Shown piece by piece: positions 27,022 to 37,802 of a stretch of DNA of 64,000 nucleotides (positions are counted from its first letter, which is position 1; every line of letters starts with the position of its first letter). The stretch is taken from assembly GCA_934047225.1 (NCBI GenBank), contig CAKOHE010000054.1, positions 58,001 to 122,000 of the forward strand. Direction: 5' to 3'. Both the position numbers and the translations under genes were made by a program. The DNA comes from Ypsolopha sequella. Its lineage: Eukaryota > Arthropoda > Insecta > Lepidoptera > Ypsolophidae. A model generated the notes under the pieces. It was not told the origin of the DNA. It made no database searches and saw only the letters and a program-made list of their open reading frames with translations.

Positions 27022-30000
27022 GGGCAACGACACGACACCCACCTCACCCCCCCAAAGTACTATCGCGAGCAGGCTGCTAATCGTTCAGGCAAACCTGCAG
27101 CGCAAAAAGCTAGCAACGGAGGAATTGATCCGGGCTGCAAAGGGAAGCGGGGTCTCTATTGCCCTAGTACAAGAACCCTATGTAGGGCGGAACGGCAATA
27201 TGAGCACTTATCCCGGCACTCAGATCATCCAGTGCACCCTGAATCGCACAAAACCAGTAAAGGCAGCTGTCATCGTTTTCGGGGACCGACTGCGGGTAAT
27301 TCACGACCCGCAGTTGGTGACCGAGACCGAGGCAGCAGTGACACTGGTGGCGGGCAGCCTAAAGCTGGCTGTGCTATCGGTGTACTTTGAGGGGAACGAA
27401 GACATAAAAGAAAATCTGAAGCGCGTTGAAGAAACGTGCAAAAAAGTTAAAACGAACAACATCCTAATAGGCGGGGACGTCAACGCGTGGAGCCTCTGGT
27501 GGGGCAGCAAGCATGACGACCCTAGGGGAGTGGCCTACAGCGCATTCCTTGATGAAATGGAGTTCCATATCCTCAACAAAGGGGACACTCCCACGTTTGA
27601 GACTTACAGGGGAGGGAAACTATACAGCAGCATAGTAGACGTTACTGCGTGTAGTACATCCCTGCTGGGCAGGATCGAAAGTTGGAAAGTGGACCGCGAC
27701 ATCACAACGTCTGACCACAACGCCATCACCTTCGCCTTGCGACTGGACAGAGAGCTGGTGGCTCTAGAATCCACCACCACTCGCAAGTATAACATCAAGA
27801 AGGCGAACTGGCGAGAGTTCCAAACACAACTAAGATCCGGCCTAGTCAAAAGAAACATCTCCCTGGAAAACGTAAACTCCATCTCGGACATCAAGGAACT
27901 GGAATCCACGCTTGTCGCATATACGAACGCCATTCAAGAAGCATGCGACAAAGCAATTCCAAAAATAGGCGCCTACAAAGGAAAAGCCGCACCCCCCTGG
28001 TGGTCCAAAGAACTGACAGACCTCAAAAAAGAGGTCACGCGCAGAAAGCGCAGGATCAGAAATGCTGCACCCATCAGGCGGGAACACGTCGTAAACGAGT
28101 ACCTCGAAGCCAAACTCAACTACGAGAAAAAGGCTAGCGAAGCCCAAACCCAGAGCTGGAAAGAGTTTTGCTCGACGCAGGAAAAGGAGAGCATGTGGGA
28201 TGGGATCTATAGAGTCATCAGGAGAACATCTAAGAGGCGAGAAGACCCGCTTCTCAGGAACGCCAAGGGCGAGACACTGAGCCCTGAACAATCGGCCGAT
28301 CTCCTGGCCGATACGTTCTACCCTGATGATTCTACACAGACAGATCAACCCTACCACAAACATCTCCGAGAACTGACAAACGCCAAACCCGAGGATACTG
28401 ACGGTCTGTCAAAAGATGACCCACCTTTCACGGAAGCCGAACTGGATTCAGTACTACATGACTTGAATCCAAAGAAGGCACCAGGATCGGACGGGCTGAC
28501 GGCAGACATATGTACGATGGCCATCAAAACCGGGAAGGAAATGTTTATGGCTATAGCAAATAAATGCTTAGAGCTGGCACATTTCCCCACCCAGTGGAAA
28601 ATGGCGCACGTAATTATCCTCGGAAAGCATGGGAAAGATGACTACACACACCCAAAGTCATACAGACCCATCGGACTGCTGCCAGTAATCGGAAAAATCG
28701 TCGAGAAACTCATGGTAAACAGGCTGCAATGGCACATACAGCCCACCCTTAACCAAAACCAGTACGGGTTTACGCCCCAGCGCGGAACCGAGGACGCCCT
28801 CTGTGACCTGCTTAAGCATGTTAGATCAGAACTTGAAAACAAAAAGATAGTTCTAATGATCTCACTGGACATAGAGGGGGCCTTCGACAACGCATGGTGG
28901 CCGGCTTTAAAACACCAGCTAGCCTCAAGGAAGTGTCCGCGGAACATCTATGCAATGGTGTGCTCCTACCTAGAAGACCGAAAAATAGTGGTCAATTATT
29001 CCAGAGCAACAAGCGAGAGGAAAACAACCAAAGGTTGTGTCCAAGGATCTATCGGAGGGCCAGCTTTTTGGAACATCATCCTCGACCCGCTATTGCACAA
29101 GCTGGAAGGGGAAGGAGTACACTCGCAAGCTTTCGCGGATGACGTAGTCCTGGTTTTCACCGGCCAATCGGTTGCAGACATGGAGGAAAGGGTCAACTCG
29201 ACACTGGAGACAATAGTGGAGTGGGGTACTCAGAACAAGCTCAACTTCGCCGCACACAAGACCAAGGCGATGTTGATTACTAAAAAACTGAAGTACGAAG
29301 AACCACATCTCTATATGTCAGGGAGTAGACTCGAACTCGTCAACGAGATAAAACTCCTTGGTCTCATCATCGACCGAAAACTCACCTTCAAAGCGCACGT
29401 GACCGCAATCTGCAAAAAAGCCGCGGAAATATACAAACATCTAGCGCGCGCAGCGAAGGTGACATGGGGCCTCAACGGTGAAATTATCAGGACGATATAC
29501 GTAGCGGTTGTCGAGCCGATCGTAATGTACGCAGCAAGTGCATGGCACCGGTCAACGGAGCTCCAGATGATCAGAGATCGTCTGGATGCACTGCAACGAG
29601 GATTTGCACAAAAGATTTGCAAAGCGTACAGAACGGTCTCGCTCACGTCGGCACTAGTTCTTTCGGGCCTTCTGCCCCTGGACCTAAGAATACAGGAAGC
29701 CGCGAGTCTGTACATGGCCAAAAAAGGCATCAATGTAGACTACCTGCCACCAGGAAGGAACATGGAGCAAAGGGTGGGCTACCTTGAACAGCCACATCCT
29801 TCACAACTCATAACAACTGAGTATGAGCTCCTAGAAAACATGGACTCCGAAACTCTAGACTCCCACGACATTGCTGGACCACAAGTTTTCACTGATGGCA
29901 GCAAAATTGAGGGCAAAGTTGGAGCAGCCCTCACGTGTTGGGAGGAAGGAGCGGAGACCAGTTTTCACACCTTCAGCCTGGACCCGGCGTGCACTGTTTT

Positions 30001-33000
30001 CCAGTCAGAGCTCTATGCACTCCACAGGGCGATCGACTTGGCCAAAAATAGCGCGAGTGACCGAATAAACATCTTGAGTGACTCAAGATCGTCACTCGAA
30101 CTGCTAGGAAATCCCAAGTCATCACACCCCCTTACTAAGAACATCAGAGAGTGCGTAGCGGAAATCAGAGCACAAGGTCGGCAGGTGCGGCTCTTTTGGC
30201 TCAGGGCGCATGTCGGCACAGTCGGAAACGAAAGAGCGGATGAACTGGCCAAACAGGCGGCCTTGCAGTCAACTGATGACCCAGACTACAGTGAAGTCCC
30301 CGTATCCTACGTCAAGAAAAAGATCAGAGAGGAAACTGTACGCAAGTGGCAAGATAGGTACAGCTCTTCCAGCACTGGATCCGTCACCAAAGTGTTCTTT
30401 CCGGACGTGAACGAAGCATTCCGTGTCGTCCGGAGAACAAAACTGACACACAGACAAGTGCAAGCCTTGACAGGACACGGGGGCATGGCGGAGTATTTGC
30501 ACCGGTTTCAGCTGAAAAGCAGTCCCGGCTGTGAATGCGACCCTGACACTAGTGAGTCGATATGGCATCTCTTACTGGACTGCCCTCGTTTCGCGATTGC
30601 CCGAATGGAACTAGAATACCGGCTGAACACCAAGCTGGAAAAAGCCGAACTGCGGAACATCATCGCAGATAAAGACAACATAACGCTCTTCCTTGAATTC
30701 GTAGAAAACACCATGCGAATCGCGGCCAAGAGGAACTCAACACCTGACTTAACCCCCATAAAACCAACACAACTCACACAACAACCACAACAACCGATAG
30801 ACTACCCGATGCCAGCGGAGTACCAGCTTCTAAATTCCGGTGAAGCAGGTGTCCCTGGCATAAGGCTCAAAGGGGTAGCGACGTTCATGGACGACAGCAC
30901 CGAGAGACTCGGAGTCTGCTTTTGCAACGCGATGGCAAAAAACACCGTTACAATCTCACCTGGCCTAGCTCTCCTTCTGAAGGGGAGCAATTTCAAGGCA
31001 ACGATGAGGCGGAAGGTATTCGAAGCACTCGCAGTAGTCACTGCAGCAGGTCACCGCTGCAGAATAGTGCGAACAAACAACAAAATAATAGCACTATTCG
31101 TAGCCGGCGACGAAGTCTCCGAATTCGCCCAGGCATGCTCGATGCTTTCCAGCCTAGCAGCCATTGACGGACCACCTAAAAAAATCAGTGTGGATGCTAT
31201 GGTGGTGGCTTACATTAAAGCTGAAGCGGAAGATTACTTGGGCATCGTCAGAGCTTCAAGTAAACACGAGATGGTGGTCTACGAGGACAGGGGCCAAAAC
31301 CTCAGTCACCTGAAACCGTACCGTCTCGATGGAACTTCCAACCCCATCGACAGCTGGGGCCACCCCATAGTAAGCCCGGAGCTTAGTGGTTCGGAAAGGC
31401 TGCAAGAGAAAATAGCAGGTGAGAGGCAGCCGACGCGTCGTGCAGAGGATTCTGAGGGAGTGTTGGCGTCCATGACCAAGGCAGCAATCGGTTGTTTCAC
31501 ACACATTGCATCCAAAATTCACAAACACACACACACAGGCACTTTTCCAAGAATCACACCTTCATCGGGAAAAGATGGAATAACTACCCGCAAAACACCA
31601 ACAAAGGCCAACATGGGCCTGGTCGACCTTCCGGAACTCGTAACACCTGTGGATCCATCGGACCACTTGTCCAACGCACTTCTCGAGTACATGGCAATGC
31701 TCAAAGGCACAATCGTCTCAAAACAAGAAACCTGCCGGTCAATCCTCCAAGCCTATCGTCGGGGGAATGAGCGATTGCTTAATGTTAAACTCGAGGAGTG
31801 CGACGCGGCGGTGTACAATAACGCCACCTCCCAAGTTTTGGGTGGAATCATGACGGGAGAGTACATGGTCGCGTTCAATGGTACTGGTGGTTTTGTGGAA
31901 CTTGACAGTGACGAGTCAACCCGGAAAGGCAAACCAGTGTTTACCACTCCACCAAACGATCCCATTGTTATTGTCGCTAAGTGCACGAGAATAATGCTGG
32001 AGGAAAGAATCCTGGAAATGGCAAGCAAATTGCGATGGGATTCTGAATCCACCGAAGCTATTGCACAAATGTCAACATTAACAATGGACTGGGTAAACGG
32101 GGTACCAGGCTGCGGCAAAACAACCTCCATAGTAAACAACTTTGACGCTGAAAGGGACTTGGTGACGACACTCACACTGGAAGGAGCAAGACACCTCCGC
32201 GGAAAACTGGAGCCTAAACTTGGCAGAGCCGCAAAGTTCAAGGTGCGCACAATGGCGTCGCTACTGGCTAACGGCTTAGGCGAGGGCGAGAGCTGCGGTC
32301 GATTGATAATCGATGAAGCTCTCATGAGCCATTTTGGAGCCATAGTGTTAGCGATAAGAATAACCGGCGCCAGCAAGGCTCTTCTCCTGGGTGACCGGAA
32401 CCAAGTACCTTTCATCGACAGAGAAAACCTCTTCCCGATGAAGTACAAAACTCCTAGCTCGTACAGAAACATCACGAAACAACTGCTGTGCACACATCGA
32501 AACCCCATGGATGTAGCATATGCCCTAAGGGAGATCTACAGTGGCATATACTCATCCAAGGCTCAAGCACGGTCCCTGACACTGGAAACATACGAAGAGA
32601 CGCGACTCCCAAAAGACGAGCCAAACACGCTCTACCTTGTCCACACCCAAGCCGAGAAGGAGCTCCTTAAAGGTCTAGGGTTCGGGAAGCAACAAGGATC
32701 GCGTCTCCACACAATCCATGAAGCTCAGGGACTAACGTCGGAGAGAGTGGTTATCGTAAGAACTGCAAAAAAGAACCTGCAGCTGCACAGCAGCGTCAAT
32801 CACGCGGTCGTGGCGGTGTCCAGACACACCGGCAGCTGTGTGTACTACACAGTTCGCCGCGAAAATGACGCCATAGTTCACATCATCTTGAACGCCCTGT
32901 CAGCGGAGACCGGTAAAATCCGTGAATATAACTTAAAAATGGCTATGCGAAACAGTGACATGGCTGTTGCTGACGCGATGCAAAAGAGCGGCGCAGGTGA

Positions 33001-33031
33001 CACACGGGCGCCTGAGCAGCGGATGGTTTAG
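27020..33031 (+). CDS. ORF2: endonuclease-RT-RNase H-CCHC-SF1 helicase polyprotein (A3)
   Basis: About 2003 codons from the +1 junction (the open frame reaches back to a GTG at 27005, inside ORF1). All endonuclease (VQEPYVG, GGDVNAWS, TSDHNA), RT (KKAPGSDG, a P-to-S change in this otherwise conserved motif; SLDIEGAFDN; FADDVV), RNase H (FTDGSK, SELYAL, LSDSRSS, NERADE) and CCHC residues are present. The helicase keeps GVPGCGKT, LIIDEA, LLGDRNQVPF, CTHRNP, TIHEAQG and VAVSRHT despite many changes elsewhere. The C terminus is extended (ending TRAPEQRMV) compared with A1 and A2. This is the best copy for measuring selection on the helicase, being the most diverged. Confidence 0.92.
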   Translation, partial: KGNDTTPTSPPQSTIASRLLIVQANLQRKKLATEELIRAAKGSGVSIALVQEPYVGRNGNMSTYPGTQIIQCTLNRTKPVKAAVIVFGDRLRVIHDPQLVTETEAAVTLVAGSLKLAVLSVYFEGNEDIKENLKRVEETCKKVKTNNILIGGDVNAWSLWWGSKHDDPRGVAYSAFLDEMEFHILNKGDTPTFETYRGGKLYSSIVDVTACSTSLLGRIESWKVDRDITTSDHNAITFALRLDRELVALESTTTRKYNIKKANWREFQTQLRSGLVKRNISLENVNSISDIKELESTLVAYTNAIQEACDKAIPKIGAYKGKAAPPWWSKELTDLKKEVTRRKRRIRNAAPIRREHVVNEYLEAKLNYEKKASEAQTQSWKEFCSTQEKESMWDGIYRVIRRTSKRREDPLLRNAKGETLSPEQSADLLADTFYPDDSTQTDQPYHKHLRELTNAKPEDTDGLSKDDPPFTEAELDSVLHDLNPKKAPGSDGLTADICTMAIKTGKEMFMAIANKCLELAHFPTQWKMAHVIILGKHGKDDYTHPKSYRPIGLLPVIGKIVEKLMVNRLQWHIQPTLNQNQYGFTPQRGTEDALCDLLKHVRSELENKKIVLMISLDIEGAFDNAWWPALKHQLASRKCPRNIYAMVCSYLEDRKIVVNYSRATSERKTTKGCVQGSIGGPAFWNIILDPLLHKLEGEGVHSQAFADDVVLVFTGQSVADMEERVNSTLETIVEWGTQNKLNFAAHKTKAMLITKKLKYEEPHLYMSGSRLELVNEIKLLGLIIDRKLTFKAHVTAICKKAAEIYKHLARAAKVTWGLNGEIIRTIYVAVVEPIVMYAASAWHRSTELQMIRDRLDALQRGFAQKICKAYRTVSLTSALVLSGLLPLDLRIQEAASLYMAKKGINVDYLPPGRNMEQRVGYLEQPHPSQLITTEYELLENMDSETLDSHDIAGPQVFTDGSKIEGKVGAALTCWEEGAETSFHTFSLDPACTVFQSELYALHRAIDLAKNSASDRINILSDSRSSLELLGNPKSSHPLTKNIRECVAEIRAQGRQVRLFWLRAHVGTVGNERADELAKQAALQSTDDPDYSEVPVSYVKKKIREETVRKWQDRYSSSSTGSVTKVFFPDVNEAFRVVRRTKLTHRQVQALTGHGGMAEYLHRFQLKSSPGCECDPDTSESIWHLLLDCPRFAIARMELEYRLNTKLEKAELRNIIADKDNITLFLEFVENTMRIAAKRNSTPDLTPIKPTQLTQQPQQPIDYPMPAEYQLLNSGEAGVPGIRLKGVATFMDDSTERLGVCFCNAMAKNTVTISPGLALLLKGSNFKATMRRKVFEALAVVTAAGHRCRIVRTNNKIIALFVAGDEVSEFAQACSMLSSLAAIDGPPKKISVDAMVVAYIKAEAEDYLGIVRASSKHEMVVYEDRGQNLSHLKPYRLDGTSNPIDSWGHPIVSPELSGSERLQEKIAGERQPTRRAEDSEGVLASMTKAAIGCFTHIASKIHKHTHTGTFPRITPSSGKDGITTRKTPTKANMGLVDLPELVTPVDPSDHLSNALLEYMAMLKGTIVSKQETCRSILQAYRRGNERLLNVKLEECDAAVYNNATSQVLGGIMTGEYMVAFNGTGGFVELDSDESTRKGKPVFTTPPNDPIVIVAKCTRIMLEERILEMASKLRWDSESTEAIAQMSTLTMDWVNGVPGCGKTTSIVNNFDAERDLVTTLTLEGARHLRGKLEPKLGRAAKFKVRTMASLLANGLGEGESCGRLIIDEALMSHFGAIVLAIRITGASKALLLGDRNQVPFIDRENLFPMKYKTPSSYRNITKQLLCTHRNPMDVAYALREIYSGIYSSKAQARSLTLETYEETRLPKDEPNTLYLVHTQAEKELLKGLGFGKQQGSRLHTIHEAQGLTSERVVIVRTAKKNLQLHSSVNHAVVAVSRHTGSCVYYTVRRENDAIVHIILNALSAETGKIREYNLKMAMRNSDMAVADAMQKSGAGDTRAPEQRMV

Positions 33032-33199
33032 CGTCAACCAAAAATACTTCTGAGCTTAATGTTATATAACCTCTCAATTATCTCTTAATATTAAGCATGT
33101 TTTAAAAAAAATATATAAACATATTAAAAAAAAAGTGTATATATACATATTAATAATAATAAAAATCATAATAATAATAATAATAACTAAATAAATAGG

Positions 33200-33232
<33 letters not shown>

Positions 33233-33464
33233 TAAAAAAAAAAATACAAAAAAGTATATAGATGTCTTTATATGTAGTTCTTAAGTTTTATGTATGTATA
33301 TTTATAAGGGTCTTTGTTTACGGTAGAAGCATGTATCTGATAGTTTTAAGGAGCGATAATTAATAAAATAAAGTAAACACAAAAACCAAACAGCAACAAA
33401 AAAATGGTATGGGAGATCTTATCCCATAGCAAAACCTTTCTTTTAAAAAAAAAAAAAAAAAAAA
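33032..33464 (+). other. 3'UTR of A3 with terminal stem-loop and poly(A)
   Basis: AT-rich with AAT repeats near 33150-33190 and A tracts near 33199-33245. The conserved TAAGGAGCGA block is near 33350. The terminal hairpin is TATGGGA at 33408-33414 with TCCCATA at 33422-33428; its inner pairs differ from A0/A1 but still pair. Poly(A) is 33445-33464. Confidence 0.75.
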
Positions 33465-33696
33465 CCTAACCTAACCTAACCTAACCTAACCTAACCTAAC
33501 CTAACCTAACCTAACCTAACCTAACCTAACCTAACCTAACCTAACCTAACCTAACCTAACCTAACCTAACCTAACCTAACCTAACCTAACCTAACCTAAC
33601 CTAACCTAACCTAACCTAACCTAACCTAACCTAACCTAACCTAACCTAACCTAACCTAACCTAACCTAACCTAACCTAACCTAACCTAACCTAACC
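33465..33696 (+). repeat. Telomeric (CCTAA)n, about 46 units
   Basis: Perfect pentamers between A3 and B1, ending CCTAACC before AGTCGCGTGCC. Confidence 0.98.
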
Positions 33697-35765
33697 AGTC
33701 GCGTGCCGCTCTTCAACCCGAGCGCATCATTTTTTCCTTGGTCCGCACGCGGAAAATCATTAAAAATAGAAAAAGTGACCCAATTACAAAAAGAAAAGTG
33801 TCAGTGTGTGTAATTTTACAAGTGCTAACCAGTGAATGCAAAGTTGTTCGTTGGGATCGTTGTTCTGGACTCTCTGGACTGAAAAGGGAAGTAAAATTCT
33901 GGTTTTTCTCAAATAACTCAATATTCAGATCGATGCCCCAGGGGTTTTTTGATCTCTTTAGGAGTGTCTAAGCAGCCCCTACAATCTGACATAAAGTTTT
34001 TGGAAATCGGCCCAGGATTTTGAAAACTGCGTGGAAAAAAACAAAAACCACGTGGTTTTCAACTTTCTTCCCAGAAGATACCCGAAGGATCTGAGGGTTC
34101 CACCAGAGGGAGAAGGACTTCCGAAAACTGAATCCGAAGAGCTGAAATAGTTTTTTGGAAAATTTGGGCCACTTAGGCCCATTATATCGTTTTTGGTAAA
34201 ATCTTGCAAGTACCTCCGCCCACTTTTTTCAAAATCTACAGCGGTGAGGTATGGTTTTTTTAATCTGAGAGGACCTGGCATTTTATAACGAAGAGTTTGG
34301 TGTATCTCTTGGATTTTTGTGACTTCTCTTCTTGAAGCTGCAAAACTTTTTCCGAAACTGGAAACAGCGGAAAAACTGCAAAGAGAAGTTGGTTTCCGAT
34401 CTCCGGCTGTGAATACATCTAAAATTAACTTGAACTGTTTTTATATAGTGGCTATAATAATATATTAACTTATTTGATTGTTTTACTTTGTCTTTTGTAA
34501 AATTATTCTAATTATTTTAATTTAATTTTATTTTTTATTTTTACTTTTAGGCTTTTGCCATTGTTGTGAATATCCCCTTTTATGGCTATTGCCCCATACC
34601 ATTTATATATATTTTTACATTCTAAAATTTACATTTTAAATCTTGGACATCTTTTTGTCATAGTTAAATTATATTTTAATAGTTTTTTGGAAAATTTGGG
34701 CCACTTAGGCCCATTTTATCGTTTTTGGTAAAATCTTGCAAGTACCTCCGCCCACTTTTTTCAAAATCTACAGCGGTGAGGTATAGTTTTTTTAAATTAA
34801 GAAGACCTGGCATTTTATAACGAAGAGTTTGGTGTACCTCTTGGATTTTTGTGACTTCGTTTCTTGAAGCTGCAAAGTTTTTTCCGAAACTGGAAACAGC
34901 GGAAAAACTGCAAAGAGAAGTTGGTTTCCGATCTCCGGCTGTGAATACATCTAAAATTAACTTGTACTGTTTTTATATAGTGGCTATAATAATATATTAA
35001 CTTATTTGATTGTTTTACTTTGTCTTTTGTAAAATTATTTTAATTATTTTAATTTTATTTTATTTTTTTATTTTTACTTTTAGGCTTTTGCCATTGTTGT
35101 GAATATCCCCTTTTATGGCTATTGCCCCATACCATTTATATATATTTTTAAATTCTAAAATTTACATTTTAAATCTTGGACATCATTTTTGTCATAGTTA
35201 AATTATATTTTAATTCTTATTATAAATAGCCATATTACGCTTAGCTTGCCAATTATAACATTTTAAATTCTAATTGTATTATAGCTGTATGTGTTCATTC
35301 TGCTAGGTACTTCTTAGGTTTTTTCAGTGAGTACTTTTGCATTTATTTTAATCTGTTGTTAATTTTACATTTACACCACTGACATATTTACGGCTATTGC
35401 CCTTTTAATTGGCTTTTGCTATAAATTAATTGCGTTTTTATTTTTGAGTGTATATACAATTATAGTAACTTTAAACTTTTACGTAGTCATTGTATTTTCT
35501 GTCTCACAAATTTATAGTTAATTACTTTAATTTTAAAAATAAATATTAATTCATAATTATTTTAACTCCTTCTGACTTTTTGACATTTTATACATTTTTA
35601 AGGCTTTTGCCACATTCATATTATACACTGTGATTGTTTGTCTAATTTGAAATTGTCTGTGATATTGCATGTGATTTTGTGTTTATAAGATAGTGATAGT
35701 GCTGCTGCCGCAGTAAGCTAGTTAAGCTTGTTAATACTATTGACCTTGCTGTGCCCATATCCAAG
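33697..35765 (+). promoter_or_regulatory. 5'UTR / internal promoter region of B1
   Basis: No gene in about 2.1 kb. The start AGTCGCGTGCC, the block GTCCGCACGCGG near 33741 and AAAAATAGAAAAAGTGACCC near 33763 are shared with B2 and B4. Two large tandem units follow (separate entry). The mini dyad GGCTTTTGCC occurs at 34550, 35083 and 35602. The rest is AT-rich. Confidence 0.65.
34149..35212 (+). repeat. Two tandem 5'UTR monomers of about 532 bp (B1)
   Basis: AGTTTTTTGGAAAATTTGGG begins at 34149 and again at 34681, followed in both by the same landmarks: ACCTCCGCCCACTTTTTTC, TTATAACGAAGAGTTTGG, GTTGGTTTCCGATCTCCGG and TTTTAGGCTTTTGCCATTG. Only a few substitutions and small indels separate the units. 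Confidence 0.93.
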
Positions 35766-37802
35766 ATGTCTAATACTGGCAGGGCCTCCGGGTCAGCAGG
35801 CTCGACATCGACTGTCGGCTCAGGGGCCGCGGTCGGCCGCGCACGGGTGAATAAGCCCGGTAACTCCCTTCGAGAAAAACTTTTCAAATCGAAGACGAAG
35901 GATTCACCCGGCGCGGGGTCGACCGTGTCCCCGGTCCCCTCTGATGGGTCAGGGCTCGAGCGCGGACGTGTGTTGGACACAGACGTGGATACCGACTTGG
36001 GCCTTGACTCACCGGTGGGCTCCTGCGACGGACGTCCCAGTCTCCTCCCGCCCCTAGACCGTAAAACCCCGGGAGTAGCGATGGACCTTGCAACCAAACA
36101 GGCCAATTCGCTGCTCCAAAAGGGCAAGGCGGCAATTGAGGCGGCTGGGAACATGAAGCGGGAGTGCAAAGCCGTTGCCCTCGACTCCCTCGAGCACCTC
36201 TATGAGACGGTGCTCTCTCTGTCGGACTCAAGAGCTCGACATATTAATGCCCTGGAGAAGGAGCGCTCTAGAAACGCCACTGAGCTTGTGCGAGTGGAGC
36301 GCGCCCACACCAGGGCATTGAGCGAGATACATACCTCGCATGCGGTCGAGCTCAGAGCAGCCAGGGCCGACATCTCCACCACCCTGGAAACATCCAAGGC
36401 CATAAGGTTGTGGCTTGGAGTGGAGATGGACGGCCCGTTAAAGGCCATTGGGTCCATCAGGGAGACCGTCCATCAGCTGGCGAATACGGCGGCCCCACGG
36501 ACACACCAGTCCGACTCAGGAGCCAAAAAGCCTGACCCAGCTCTACTCAAAGAGCTGGAGACTTTGTCGGGCAGGGTTTCCGCCGTATCGAGTCAACTTG
36601 ACTCGCTCCGGCGCCAGCTGGTGGAATCGGAGGAGAGGGCAAAAACCACTGCCTTGGTGTGCGGGTCCCCCCTAAAATCAGACGTTTTAGACCCCAGGCT
36701 TGAGGCAATTGGCGAGAACCTGGAAAAGGTGAGAGCAGCGGTCGAATGCTTACAGCAGAGACCGTTGTGCCAGGTTCAGCCGGAGGCGGGGGTCAGCGAC
36801 GCGGGCATGAGGGACATAATTAAACCCGTGCTGGGTAACCTCGACAGGGTAGGCAGTGACGTGAGGGCCATAGGGAAGGCGGTGGAGGAGAAGAGGTCCG
36901 AACCGCCGAACCTCAACATCGAAATGGCCCTCTCCGACGTCAAAGACGCCGTCACTAGCCTCAAGAAAGAGGTGCTCAGCCGGGAGCCCTGTGCTGTTGC
37001 GCCGCTGACCTACGCCCAGGCACTCAAAAAGCCGGGGCAAGATGGACCGGCGCACTCAATAATCGTCTCATCGACTGACTCGACCCTCTCCGGGGAAGAG
37101 GTCGTGAGACGACTTGAGAGTGTGCTGGACGTCAGAACCTCTGGCATTAGGGTGGACCGCTGCAGGAAAGCAGCCAACAGGAGGGTAGTGCTCAGCTGCA
37201 GCTCCAAAGATGAGATCAAAAAGATCTCATCCAGTCTGGAGAAGGGTGGACACGGACTCGTGGCGAAAGAGGCTACAAATCGTTTGCCGTTAGCCTGCAT
37301 CCGCAACGTCTTGTCGGACCGCAAGGACAATGACGTGATAGATTCCCTCCTTACTCAGAACAAACATCTTCTGAGAGGAGTGGATCTATCTGCGGAGTGC
37401 CCTCGTGTGCTATATCGTCGCAAAGCGAGAAACCCGCACGAGTGCCACGTTATTATGGAGCTAAGTCCGACCCTTTGGCGTCGGTTCACGGAGGCAGGTA
37501 CAGTCCACATAGGACTTCAGAGACGGTCCATTGAGGACCACTCACCACTGGTGCAGTGCACGGGATGCCTTGGCTACGGCCACTCCAAGCGCTTATGCAA
37601 GGAGAAAGGCATCACGTGCAGTCACTGTGGTGAGTCTCACACCTATGTGGACTGTCCGCACAAGGCGTTGTCACCTGTCTGCGTGAACTGCCAAAGGGCT
37701 AAGCTCCAAGCTTCTGATCTGGCACACAATGCCTTCAGTGGCGAATGCCAGGTCAGAAGAAAGTGGGACTCGTTAGCAAGGTCTCGTGTGGCGTATTGCT
37801 GA
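35766..37802 (+). CDS. ORF1: coiled-coil, zinc-knuckle nucleocapsid-like protein (B1)
   Basis: 678 residues from ATG at 35766 (MSNTGRASGS). The frame is open to a GTG at 35751, but the ATG is matched by B2, B4 and B5. Layout: Gly/Ser-rich N terminus, a coiled-coil core YETVLSLSDSRARHINALEKE that clearly matches family A, a second helical region, the block IIVSSTD...VDRCRKAANRRVVLSC, then knuckles CTGCLGYGHSKRLC, CSHCGESHTYVDC and a long-spaced C-x2-C-x11-H-x6-C. It ends SRVAYC with a TGA stop where all other copies have TAA; ORF2 is again +1. Expected role: RNA binding and particle formation. Confidence 0.93.
   Translation: MSNTGRASGSAGSTSTVGSGAAVGRARVNKPGNSLREKLFKSKTKDSPGAGSTVSPVPSDGSGLERGRVLDTDVDTDLGLDSPVGSCDGRPSLLPPLDRKTPGVAMDLATKQANSLLQKGKAAIEAAGNMKRECKAVALDSLEHLYETVLSLSDSRARHINALEKERSRNATELVRVERAHTRALSEIHTSHAVELRAARADISTTLETSKAIRLWLGVEMDGPLKAIGSIRETVHQLANTAAPRTHQSDSGAKKPDPALLKELETLSGRVSAVSSQLDSLRRQLVESEERAKTTALVCGSPLKSDVLDPRLEAIGENLEKVRAAVECLQQRPLCQVQPEAGVSDAGMRDIIKPVLGNLDRVGSDVRAIGKAVEEKRSEPPNLNIEMALSDVKDAVTSLKKEVLSREPCAVAPLTYAQALKKPGQDGPAHSIIVSSTDSTLSGEEVVRRLESVLDVRTSGIRVDRCRKAANRRVVLSCSSKDEIKKISSSLEKGGHGLVAKEATNRLPLACIRNVLSDRKDNDVIDSLLTQNKHLLRGVDLSAECPRVLYRRKARNPHECHVIMELSPTLWRRFTEAGTVHIGLQRRSIEDHSPLVQCTGCLGYGHSKRLCKEKGITCSHCGESHTYVDCPHKALSPVCVNCQRAKLQASDLAHNAFSGECQVRRKWDSLARSRVAYC

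Larger units (their letters stand above)
23038..33464 (+). mobile_element. A3: full-length family A telomeric retrotransposon with helicase
   Basis: A complete element of about 10.4 kb and the most diverged family A copy here. 5'UTR to 24978, ORF1 24979-27021, ORF2 27020-33031, 3'UTR and poly(A) to 33464. Both ORFs are open. Junctions with CCTAA follow the same rule as the other full copies. Confidence 0.95.

Noticed and set aside
33697..34148. A host gene or exon in the B1 5'UTR (for example the frames at 33738-33971 and 33979-34281)
   Set aside because: Not conserved in B2 or B4, no domain, and inside the element boundary.
35751..35765. Upstream GTG or TTG starts for family B ORF1 (35751, 44174, 54189)
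   Set aside because: The ATG 15-21 bases downstream is conserved in all copies, and the extensions are unrelated in sequence.
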